5,145 bases of DNA from Hydrogenothermaceae bacterium (lineage in GTDB: Bacteria > Aquificota > Aquificae > Hydrogenothermales > Hydrogenothermaceae). The stretch is taken from positions 1 to 5,145 of the forward strand of contig JALSSE010000031.1 of NCBI GenBank assembly GCA_026984415.1, written 5' to 3'. Numbering within the stretch: position 1 is the stretch's first letter; each line of letters begins with the position of its first letter. The notes under the pieces are model-generated. The model was not told the DNA's origin and ran no database searches. It saw only the letters and a program-made list of their open reading frames with translations. Positions 1 to 5,145 of this stretch are shown here, piece by piece. The position numbers and the translations under genes are program-made.

Positions 1-2
1 TA

Positions 3-86
3 GATGAGAATGTATTTATCAAGAAAAATGGAGACGCTGACAATACAAGAACAACTGCTTCTGTAGAGTTTGGTTTCTTATTCTAA
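3..86 (+). CDS. 3' end of a protein, possibly an outer-membrane beta-barrel (partial)
   Basis: The frame beginning at base 3 is open to a TAA at 84-86 and gives 27 residues; the other two plus-strand frames hit a stop within the first seven bases. The last residues, VEFGFLF, alternate hydrophobic positions and end in Phe, which is the usual final residue of bacterial outer-membrane beta-barrel proteins recognised by the BAM complex. The preceding DENVFIKKNGDADNTRT stretch is polar and would suit a loop or turn before the last strand. A strong terminator lies 28 bases after the stop, which supports a real gene ending here. The family cannot be named from so short a piece, and the beta-barrel call is an inference from the terminal pattern only. 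Confidence 0.55.
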   Translation, partial: DENVFIKKNGDADNTRTTASVEFGFLF

Positions 87-114
87 GAAAATTAATTTAT
101 AATTATACATTTGA

Positions 115-138
115 GGCGGGTTTAAACCCGCCTTTTTT
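115..138 (+). terminator. Rho-independent terminator of the upstream gene
   Basis: GGCGGGTTTAAACCCGCC (115-132) is a perfect 18-base palindrome that can fold into a stem of six G/C pairs plus one or more A-T pairs, with a small AT loop. It is followed directly by six T residues (133-138). It lies 28 bases after the stop codon at 84-86. No T run follows the hairpin on the minus strand, so it should act only in the plus direction. It insulates the aldo/keto reductase from upstream transcription. Confidence 0.93.
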
Positions 139-147
139 ATTTTAAAG

Positions 148-178
148 TCGAAAATCATGGTAATATATTTTCTATAAT
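148..178 (+). promoter_or_regulatory. Putative sigma-70-type promoter of the aldo/keto reductase gene
   Basis: A perfect TATAAT -10 box is present at 173-178, downstream of a strong terminator and 20 bases before the start codon, which is where a promoter would be needed. The -35 side is weak: the best match is TCGAAA at 148-153 with a long 19-base spacer. Transcription would begin near 185, leaving a leader of about 14 bases with GGAG at 190-193 as the ribosome site. In such AT-rich DNA a single perfect -10 can arise by chance, so position is the main support. Confidence 0.5.
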
Positions 179-198
179 AACTGAAAATTGGAGAAACG

Positions 199-1203
199 AT
201 GAAATATAGAAACCTTGGTAATTCTGGATTAAAAGTATCAGAGATATGTCTTGGATGTATGACATTTTCTGAAAAAGGCTGGAGAAGCTCTGGTTCTATG
301 ACTTTTGAAGAAATTCAGAAAGTTGTTGATTATTCTATTGATAAAGGAATTAATTTTTTTGATACTGCAGATATATATGCTTTTGGCGAATCGGAAGAGT
401 TATTAGGAAAAGCTTTAGGAAATAGAAAAAATGATGTAATTATAGCAACAAAAGTTCGTGGAGTTATGAATGAAGATGACCCAAATGATAGAGGTCTTTC
501 AAGAAAACATATAATAGAATCTTTAGACAGAAGTTTAAAAAGATTAGGTAGAGATTATATAGACCTTTATCAGTTACACTGGTGGGATAATACAACACCA
601 ATAGAAGAAACTTTAGATACTCTTAATGATTTGGTAAAGTCTGGAAAAGTCAGATACGTTGGAATATCAGATTTTGCAGGATGGCAGATTACAAAATCTG
701 TAATGATTCAGGAAGTGAAAAATTATCCTAAATTTGTATCAGCCCAGATGTATTATTCCCTTTTAGGTAGAGATATTGAGTTTGAAGTTGTTCCTGCCTG
801 TGAAGATTTAGGATTAGGGATACTTCCATGGAGTCCATTGGCTGGAGGTTTTCTTACAGGAAAATATACAAAAGATAATATTCCAGAAGATAGTAGATAT
901 TCAAGGATGGAAAGACCGTTTTTAAGGTTTGATTTTGAGAAAGCTTATTTTATTGTTGATGAAATGAAAAAAATCGCTGAAAAATATAACGGAACTGTTT
1001 CACAGGTTGCTTTAAATTGGTTAAGGTCAAAACCTTTTGTAAGCTCAATTATTATTGGAGTCAGGAATTTAGAACAATTAAAAGACAATTTAGGAAGTGT
1101 TAACTGGGAATTAAGACCAGAAGATGTTAAGTATTTAGATGAAATTTCTGCCCCTGAAAGACCTTATCCCCAGTGGTTTTTAGATATGTTTGCAGATTTA
1201 TGA
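199..1203 (+). CDS. Aldo/keto reductase (NADPH-dependent oxidoreductase)
   Basis: This 334-residue protein has the usual length of a bacterial aldo/keto reductase, a cytoplasmic (beta/alpha)8-barrel enzyme that interconverts carbonyls and alcohols using NAD(P)H. The catalytic tetrad is readable: Asp55 (FFDTAD), Tyr60 (DIYAFGE), Lys85 (IATK) and His127 (YQLH). Cofactor-contact segments follow the family pattern: GISDF at 155-159, SPLAGGFLTGKY at 212-223, and IIIGVRNLEQLKDNL at 284-298, where Arg289 would be suited to the NADPH 2'-phosphate. The ATG is preceded by GGAG at 190-193 with a five-base gap. The overall pattern resembles the YajO/YhdN-like branches, but the substrate cannot be read from sequence. 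No pathway partner adjoins it, since it is monocistronic between a terminator and the convergent obg. Its stop codon overlaps the obg end by six bases. The family call is secure; the physiological role is unknown. Confidence 0.95.
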   Translation: MKYRNLGNSGLKVSEICLGCMTFSEKGWRSSGSMTFEEIQKVVDYSIDKGINFFDTADIYAFGESEELLGKALGNRKNDVIIATKVRGVMNEDDPNDRGLSRKHIIESLDRSLKRLGRDYIDLYQLHWWDNTTPIEETLDTLNDLVKSGKVRYVGISDFAGWQITKSVMIQEVKNYPKFVSAQMYYSLLGRDIEFEVVPACEDLGLGILPWSPLAGGFLTGKYTKDNIPEDSRYSRMERPFLRFDFEKAYFIVDEMKKIAEKYNGTVSQVALNWLRSKPFVSSIIIGVRNLEQLKDNLGSVNWELRPEDVKYLDEISAPERPYPQWFLDMFADL

Positions 1204-2214
1204 TATAGGTTCCTTTTTTAAATTTTTAGCTATGTTCCTTATTTCAGTTAAAAGTTCATCAATACCTTCTTTAGTGGCAAGTGAAACAGGAATAAATTTA
1301 TATCCTCTTTTATTAAACGATTCTTTCAATTCGTTTAACTCTTTTTTATCAGATAAAATATCAATTTTATTACCAACAACGATTTGAGGTTTATTTAAAA
1401 GTTCTGGTGAATATTTTTCTAACTCTTCATTGATAGCTTCAAAGGCTTCAATAGGTTCTCTTTCCCTAAAATCAGAAATATCTATTACATGTATTAATGC
1501 TTTTGTCCTTTCTATATGTCTTAAAAATTCATGACCTAATCCCTGTCCTTCTGAAGCACCTTCTATTAAACCCGGTATATCTGCAACAACAACAGATTCA
1601 CCAATATCAAATTGGATAACTCCTAAAACAGGTGTTAGTGTTGTAAATGGATAGTCTGCTATTTTAGGTTTTGCATGGGAAATTGTTGAAATTAAAGTTG
1701 ATTTTCCAGCATTTGGAAAACCTATTATTCCAATATCAGCAAGGAGTTTTAGCTCTAATACAATCCATTTTTCTTCTCCTTTTTCTCCTTCTTCAGCCTC
1801 TGTTGGAGCCTGATTTGTAGGGGATTTAAATGCTGCATTACCTTTTCCACCTTTTCCACCTTTTGCAATGATTACCTTTTGTCCGTTTTCTGTTAAATCT
1901 GCAATAATTTCTCCTGTTTCTGCATCTTTTACAATTGTTCCAACTGGAACTTTTAGAATTAAATCTTCTGCAGATTTACCAAATTTATTTCCCCCTGAAC
2001 CGTGCATTCCTCTTTTAGCTTTGTAATGTTTTTTATATTTAAAATCCATTAATGTCTGTAATTTGTCATCAGCAACTAATACAATATCTCCACCTTTTCC
2101 TCCATTTCCCCCGGCAGGTCCACCTAAAGGAACAAACTTTTCCCTACGAAAAGCAACACATCCGTTTCCACCATCTCCTGCTTTTACATATATTTTTGCA
2201 TAGTCAACAAACAT
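1198..2214 (-). CDS. obg: Obg/CgtA family ribosome-associated GTPase, short form
   Basis: Obg is an essential GTPase that binds the 50S ribosomal subunit, acts late in its assembly and links to stress signalling. The 338-residue product has the glycine-rich Obg fold at about 1-158 (GDGGNG 13-18, GGPAGGNGGKGGD 31-43, KGGKGGKGN 118-126). The GTPase domain follows: G1 GFPNAGKST 165-173, switch I DYPFTT 187-192, G3 DIPG 212-215, G4 NKID 282-285 and G5 SLATKEG 311-317. It ends about 20 residues after G5, so the C-terminal OCT domain of longer Obg proteins is absent. It is therefore a two-domain form, shorter than the roughly 390-residue E. coli ObgE. The ATG has a strong AGGTGG ribosome site (2221-2226) with a six-base gap. 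It follows the ABC ATPase gene by 60 bp in the same direction and may share its transcript. The 3' end overlaps the convergent aldo/keto reductase, and no terminator is evident there. Confidence 0.97.
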   Translation of the reverse strand: MFVDYAKIYVKAGDGGNGCVAFRREKFVPLGGPAGGNGGKGGDIVLVADDKLQTLMDFKYKKHYKAKRGMHGSGGNKFGKSAEDLILKVPVGTIVKDAETGEIIADLTENGQKVIIAKGGKGGKGNAAFKSPTNQAPTEAEEGEKGEEKWIVLELKLLADIGIIGFPNAGKSTLISTISHAKPKIADYPFTTLTPVLGVIQFDIGESVVVADIPGLIEGASEGQGLGHEFLRHIERTKALIHVIDISDFREREPIEAFEAINEELEKYSPELLNKPQIVVGNKIDILSDKKELNELKESFNKRGYKFIPVSLATKEGIDELLTEIRNIAKNLKKEPIS

Positions 2215-2274
2215 AATTTTCCACCTTTTTCTGTTATTTTTGAGTAATTAATTTATTCCTATAACTAAAAATTT

Positions 2275-3078
2275 CTAACGGGATTTAATTTTTTCAATAG
2301 AAGGTCTGGAGTTTAAAAGTTTTTTTGTGTAAGGATGTTTTGGATTTTCAAATATTTCAAAAACATTTCCAGTTTCAACAATTTCTCCCCTGTATATAAC
2401 CAGTACTCTGTCAGCTATTTCTGCAACTATTCCTAAGTCGTGTGTTATTAAAAAAATAGATAATTTGAATTTTTGTTTTAAGTGTTGAAATAGTTTTAAT
2501 ATATGTGCTGAAACTGTTACGTCTAACGCTGTTGTTGGTTCATCTGCAAGTAGAACTTTTGGGTAGTTTGATATTGCTATGGCAATTGCGACCCTCTGTT
2601 TTAAACCACCAGACAGTTCATGAGGATACTGGTAAAATCTCTGTTCTGGATTGGGAATTTTTGCATTTATCATTGCTTCTAATGCTTTCTTTTTTGCTTC
2701 TTCTTCATTTATCTTTTGATGGGCTAATATTGTTTCTACTATTTGTTCACCTATAGTTAAAAGAGGGTTTAAAACTGCCGAAGGTTCCTGAAATATCATG
2801 GAAATTTCTTTTCCTCTAATTTTTCTTTTTTCTGAAGCTTTTAGACTTTTTAAGTTAATGTTGTCATAAAGTATATTTCCTTCAATTTTTGTGTAATTAG
2901 GAAGTATATCTAAAATAGCCTGACAGGTAACACTTTTACCTGAACCTGATTCTCCGACCAATGCTACAATTTCTTCAGGAAATAATTCAAAAGAAATTCC
3001 TTTAAGTGCTTCTATAAACTGGTTTTCTATTTGAAATGAAACTTTTAGATTTTCTACCTTTAATATTGGCTTTTTCAT
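2275..3078 (-). CDS. Opp/Dpp-type ABC transporter ATP-binding protein, short
   Basis: This cytoplasmic ABC ATPase of 267 residues resembles OppD/DppD, which power uptake of peptides or nickel. Visible motifs are Walker A GESGSGKS (42-49), Q-loop Gln97, signature LSGGLKQR (155-162), Walker B VLLADEP (175-181), D-loop TALD (183-186) and switch His213. The segment FENPKHPYTKKLL at 243-255 is the hallmark end of the Opp/Dpp subfamily's ATPase core. The chain stops 12 residues later, so it lacks the usual C-terminal extension (OppD is typically about 320-340 residues) and its cysteine cluster. No permease or solute-binding gene is beside it. The ATG at 3076-3078 is the most upstream ATG/GTG/TTG in the frame and no plausible alternative precedes Walker A. 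It has no Shine-Dalgarno sequence and sits four bases from the T run of the preceding terminator. Substrate is unknown. Confidence 0.9.
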   Translation of the reverse strand: MKKPILKVENLKVSFQIENQFIEALKGISFELFPEEIVALVGESGSGKSVTCQAILDILPNYTKIEGNILYDNINLKSLKASEKRKIRGKEISMIFQEPSAVLNPLLTIGEQIVETILAHQKINEEEAKKKALEAMINAKIPNPEQRFYQYPHELSGGLKQRVAIAIAISNYPKVLLADEPTTALDVTVSAHILKLFQHLKQKFKLSIFLITHDLGIVAEIADRVLVIYRGEIVETGNVFEIFENPKHPYTKKLLNSRPSIEKIKSR

Positions 3079-3082
3079 TTTT

Positions 3083-3108
3083 AAAAAAGGTCTGGAAGAT
3101 TCCAGACC
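3083..3108 (-). terminator. Rho-independent terminator after the dsbC-like gene
   Basis: Read on the minus strand, GGTCTGGA (3101-3108) and TCCAGACC (3089-3096) form a perfect eight-base stem around a four-base loop. Six T residues follow at once (3088-3083). The stem begins seven bases after the dsbC-like stop codon, the expected place for a terminator of the dapD-dsbC unit. The T run ends only four bases before the ATG of the ABC ATPase, so it could also act as an attenuator or occlude translation of that gene. Confidence 0.88.
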
Positions 3109-3115
3109 TATATGG

Positions 3116-4072
3116 TTATTTTTCTAAAACATCAACAATTTTGATAATATCTTCGGCTCTTAAGACTCCAGTATAAGATAAATTAGGAGGAAAAACTATT
3201 GTTGGTGTTCCAGTTAATTCAACCTTATTTGCAAATTCATCTACTTCTTTTAAAGTTTTTTCAGCTTTTTTACATTCTTTTTCTAATTTGGAGAGTTCTT
3301 TATATTTTTTACTGTTTACAATTTCAAAACTTTTATGTAAAATTTCTGCTTTTTCTTTTTGAGAAGAAGCACATATTATGTTTTGAACAATTCCTTTTGC
3401 GTGTCTATGGAAAGGTAATGGGAATAGATAAATTTCAAATTTTATATCAGGTCTTTTCTCTACAACCTTTAATACTTCATTATGCATTACTGCACAAGCA
3501 GGACATTCAGGATCTTCTATAATCATTACAGTTAATTTTGCTTTTGGATTTCCAATAATAATATTTGGTTCTGGAGCGTTTTTCACATTAATAATTTTCA
3601 TTTCTTGTAAAAATCTTTTTGGAGCAATTTCTTTAAGCTTTTCTACTTTTTCTTTACCTATGATTTTCTCTAAATTCTTAATTTTCTTCTCTAATTCTTT
3701 TTTTGCTAATTCTTTTTCTTTTTTCTTATATTCTTCTGCCTTAGATATTAACTCTCTCATTCTTTCTCTTGTTATAGATTTTCCATTTTTTAAATCAATT
3801 ATCTCTCCAGAAATAACAAATTCTTTATTACAGTCTAAATAAATTGGAAATACTTTCCCATTCCTTCTACTGTAAATATCTACTTCGTAAAAACCTTCTA
3901 TTGGTGCTTCTGCTGTTCCTACTACTTTTGCACTTCCTAAAATTGGTTTTAAGATTTTTTTGGCTTCTTCAACAGAAATTGTTCCGCTGGAAAGACAGGC
4001 TTCTTCTCCAAAACTGTTTACTGCAAAAATTGTTAGTGCTAAAAACGATAAAATAGAAATTCTGAGTTTCAT
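3116..4072 (-). CDS. DsbC/DsbG-like periplasmic thiol:disulfide interchange protein
   Basis: Likely a periplasmic disulfide isomerase or reductase. A Sec signal peptide is clear: basic MKLR, a hydrophobic core at 5-18, and probable cleavage near residue 20-23. Residues about 30-95 resemble the DsbC N-terminal dimerisation domain (FYEVDIYSRRNGKVFPIYLD at 61-80). Residues about 100-155 are a Lys/Glu-rich helical stretch, far longer than the short DsbC linker. The thioredoxin-fold domain covers about 170-318, with active site CPAC (Cys190, Cys193) and the cis-proline loop TGTP (Pro290). Cys234 and Cys267 sit where DsbC has its second, structural disulfide (44 residues from the first active cysteine here, 43 in DsbC). 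At 318 residues it exceeds the roughly 236-residue E. coli DsbC precursor because of the linker and a longer helical insertion. No lipobox precedes Cys26. The start has an ideal AGGAGG (4079-4084) six bases upstream. It lies 27 bp after dapD, probably co-transcribed. Confidence 0.88.
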   Translation of the reverse strand: MKLRISILSFLALTIFAVNSFGEEACLSSGTISVEEAKKILKPILGSAKVVGTAEAPIEGFYEVDIYSRRNGKVFPIYLDCNKEFVISGEIIDLKNGKSITRERMRELISKAEEYKKKEKELAKKELEKKIKNLEKIIGKEKVEKLKEIAPKRFLQEMKIINVKNAPEPNIIIGNPKAKLTVMIIEDPECPACAVMHNEVLKVVEKRPDIKFEIYLFPLPFHRHAKGIVQNIICASSQKEKAEILHKSFEIVNSKKYKELSKLEKECKKAEKTLKEVDEFANKVELTGTPTIVFPPNLSYTGVLRAEDIIKIVDVLEK

Positions 4073-4099
4073 ACAACTCCTCCTAAAAGTTTTATTTTT

Positions 4100-4915
4100 T
4101 TAAACTGAAACATTAAATTCCCTTAATGCTTCGTTTAATGATGTTTTTAAATCTGTAGATGGTTTTCTTTTTCCGATAATTAGGGCAGCCTGTACCCCGT
4201 ATTCCCCTGCAGGGAATTTTTTAGTGATTGTTCCGGGAATTACTACACTTCTTGCAGGAACTCTTCCTCTGTATTCAACAGGTTCATCACCTGAAACATC
4301 AATAATTCTTGTAGATGCAGTAATAACAACGTTTGCTCCTAAAACAGCTTCTTCCTCAATAACTGCCCCTTCAACTATTATACATCTTGAACCTATAAAG
4401 CAGTTATCTTCAATTATTACTGGTTTTGCAGAAGGTGGTTCTAATACACCACCAAGTCCCACTCCACCTGAAAGGTGAACATTTTTTCCTACCTGTGCAC
4501 ATGAACCTACTGTTGCCCATGTATCAACAAGTGTTCCACTTCCAACATATGCCCCAATATTTACATAAGATGGCATTAAAATAGCTCCTGATTCTATGTG
4601 TGAACCATATCTTGCTGTTGCCGGTGGCACAACCCTAACTCCAGCCTCTTTGTATCCTTTTTTAAGGGGGATTTTATCGTAGTATTCAAATGGTCCAACT
4701 TCCATAACTTCCATATCTTGAATAGGAAAATAAAGAAGAATTGCCTGCTTAACCCATTCGTTAACTACCCAGTCTCCGTCTTTTTTTTCTGCAACTCTGA
4801 TTTTTCCTTCGTCTAAAAGTTTTATGGTTTCTCTTACAGCATCTTTATAATCAATTTTTTTTAGAAGTTCTCTATTTTCCCAAGCTTCTGTAATAAATTT
4901 TTTTAACTCTTCCAT
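4100..4915 (-). CDS. dapD: 2,3,4,5-tetrahydropyridine-2,6-dicarboxylate N-succinyltransferase
   Basis: DapD transfers a succinyl group from succinyl-CoA to tetrahydrodipicolinate in the cytoplasm, the acyl-blocking step of the succinylase route to meso-diaminopimelate (peptidoglycan) and lysine. With the start at 4915 it is 271 residues, against 274 in E. coli. An N-terminal helical domain (1-95, with RVAEKKDGDWVVNEW at 40-54) is followed by a left-handed beta-helix of hexapeptide repeats (about 100-235). Family signatures include RVVPPATARYG (94-104), LMPSYVNIGAYV (113-124), VDTWATVGSCAQVGKNVHLSGGV (130-152, key Asp131) and the GGVLEP turn (155-160). A short C-terminal segment follows. An ATG four codons upstream (4927) exists but overlaps the GGAGG that serves the inner ATG, so the inner start is preferred. 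It is followed closely by the dsbC-like gene, with no other lysine gene in view. Confidence 0.96.
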   Translation of the reverse strand: MEELKKFITEAWENRELLKKIDYKDAVRETIKLLDEGKIRVAEKKDGDWVVNEWVKQAILLYFPIQDMEVMEVGPFEYYDKIPLKKGYKEAGVRVVPPATARYGSHIESGAILMPSYVNIGAYVGSGTLVDTWATVGSCAQVGKNVHLSGGVGLGGVLEPPSAKPVIIEDNCFIGSRCIIVEGAVIEEEAVLGANVVITASTRIIDVSGDEPVEYRGRVPARSVVIPGTITKKFPAGEYGVQAALIIGKRKPSTDLKTSLNEALREFNVSV

Positions 4916-4920
4916 GAATA

Positions 4921-4925
4921 CCTCC
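4921..4925 (-). promoter_or_regulatory. Ribosome binding site that decides the dapD start
   Basis: GGAGG (minus strand, 4925-4921) lies five bases upstream of the ATG at 4913-4915, an ideal distance. The alternative ATG at 4925-4927 overlaps this GGAGG and has only A/T-rich sequence upstream, with no purine-rich ribosome site. This supports a protein beginning MEELKKFI. Confidence 0.82.
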
Positions 4926-4945
4926 ATAAATAATCAATTTTTTAT

Positions 4946-4975
4946 TTTATAGGTTATTTGTGTAATTTCTGTGAA
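4946..4975 (-). promoter_or_regulatory. Putative sigma-70-type promoter of dapD
   Basis: On the minus strand, TTCACA (4975-4970, five of six to TTGACA) is separated by 18 bases from TATAAA (4951-4946, five of six to TATAAT). It lies entirely between the lpxD stop and dapD, and predicts a start near 4939 with a leader of about 24 bases before the dapD ATG. No terminator lies between lpxD and dapD, so read-through from lpxD may add to expression. The call is based on consensus match and position in AT-rich DNA. Confidence 0.5.
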
Positions 4976-4979
4976 AATT

Positions 4980-5145
4980 TTATTTTAATTTTTTTGCAAG
5001 CTCTGGTAATTTGTATAAATAAACAAGTATTTTTTTCCATTTAGTCCATTCAATTGCTGGCATACTACTTCCGTACATTTTTCCACTTTTTAATGTATTT
5101 ATTACCCCTGATTTTGCTGCAACAATAACATTGTCTTCTATTGTT
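4980..5145 (-). CDS. lpxD: C-terminus of UDP-3-O-acylglucosamine N-acyltransferase-like protein (partial)
   Basis: The minus-strand frame entering from the right edge gives 54 residues and ends at a TAA (4982-4980). It begins with hexapeptide-repeat sequence (IEDNVIVAAKSGVINTLKSG) and passes to GSSMPAIEWTKWKKI, then a basic helix ending LPELAKKLK. This order, a last beta-helix coil, a short MPA/x-x-W segment and a terminal helix with LPEL-x-K-x-L, matches the end of LpxD. LpxD adds the second 3-hydroxyacyl chain in lipid A synthesis on the cytoplasmic side. Only the C-terminus is present, so catalytic residues cannot be seen and another hexapeptide acyltransferase remains possible. It runs in the same direction as dapD, 64 bp away. 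Confidence 0.72.
   Translation of the reverse strand, partial: TIEDNVIVAAKSGVINTLKSGKMYGSSMPAIEWTKWKKILVYLYKLPELAKKLK

Noticed and set aside
87..112. AT-rich TAATTTATAATTA stretch between the first stop and the terminator, considered as a promoter
   Set aside because: Any transcript beginning here would run straight into the terminator at 115-138, and no -35 partner is visible.
1190..1387. Plus-strand open frame of 65 codons across the obg 3' end
   Set aside because: It is antisense to conserved obg coding sequence, low in complexity (Ser/Phe/Leu), and has no ribosome site; it is a shadow.
1838..1866. Short tandem repeat of about nine bases (CCTTTTCCA type)
   Set aside because: It encodes the KGGKGGKG glycine-rich turn of the Obg fold and is explained by protein sequence.
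2215..2274. Possible promoter or terminator between the ABC ATPase and obg
   Set aside because: No hairpin plus T run and no convincing pair of promoter boxes could be found; only the obg ribosome site AGGTGG is clear.
2505..2756. Leu-rich plus-strand frame of 83 codons that might look like a membrane peptide
   Set aside because: It is antisense to the ABC ATPase core motifs; the leucines come from reverse-reading of Lys/Glu-rich codons.
3199..3522. Leu/Phe-rich plus-strand frame of 107 codons resembling a membrane protein
   Set aside because: It lies opposite the thioredoxin domain with its CPAC motif and has no ribosome site or family resemblance; two further frames at 3660-4056 are rejected for the same reason.
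3660..3730. Dense T-rich low-complexity stretch on the plus strand
   Set aside because: It is the reverse of Lys/Glu codons of the DsbC-like linker, not a regulatory tract.
4224..4478. Plus-strand frame of 84 codons inside dapD
   Set aside because: It is antisense to the conserved beta-helix region of DapD and the product has no recognisable features.

Overview
This is an AT-rich window (roughly two thirds A+T by eye) from a diderm bacterium. It carries the tail of a probable lpxD (lipid A synthesis), a DsbC-like periplasmic protein with a signal peptide, and at the left edge the tail of a likely outer-membrane beta-barrel. The Lys/Ile/Glu-rich proteins, short Obg and E. coli-type DapD would fit a thermophile of the Aquificota (Hydrogenothermaceae type). 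That placement is an inference from composition and protein character, with moderate confidence.

Plus strand, left part: the last 27 residues of an upstream protein ending in Phe are followed by a very clean intrinsic terminator (a perfect 18-bp palindrome plus T6). A -10-like box and a GGAG ribosome site then lead into a complete aldo/keto reductase (199-1203). This gene converges with obg, and the two reading frames overlap by six bases at their stop codons.

Minus strand, read from right to left: partial lpxD (runs off the window), dapD, a DsbC-like disulfide isomerase, an Opp/Dpp-type ABC ATPase, and obg. dapD has a plausible promoter just after the lpxD stop and lies 27 bp upstream of the dsbC-like gene, so these two probably form a transcription unit. 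That unit ends in a hairpin plus T6 terminator. The terminator runs to within four bases of the ABC ATPase start codon, leaving that gene without a Shine-Dalgarno sequence. obg follows the ATPase after 60 bp.

The genes are mostly housekeeping: lysine/peptidoglycan precursor synthesis (DapD), lipid A (LpxD), periplasmic disulfide chemistry, ribosome-associated GTPase (Obg), and a redox enzyme. They look like an ordinary genomic neighbourhood, not a single pathway. No gap without a gene exceeds about 115 bp. I see no tRNA, rRNA, CRISPR, insertion sequence or phage gene, and no convincing new multi-gene system. The points most worth a second look are the ATPase start jammed against the terminator, the shortened orphan Opp-type ATPase, the long charged linker in the DsbC-like protein, and the dapD start choice.
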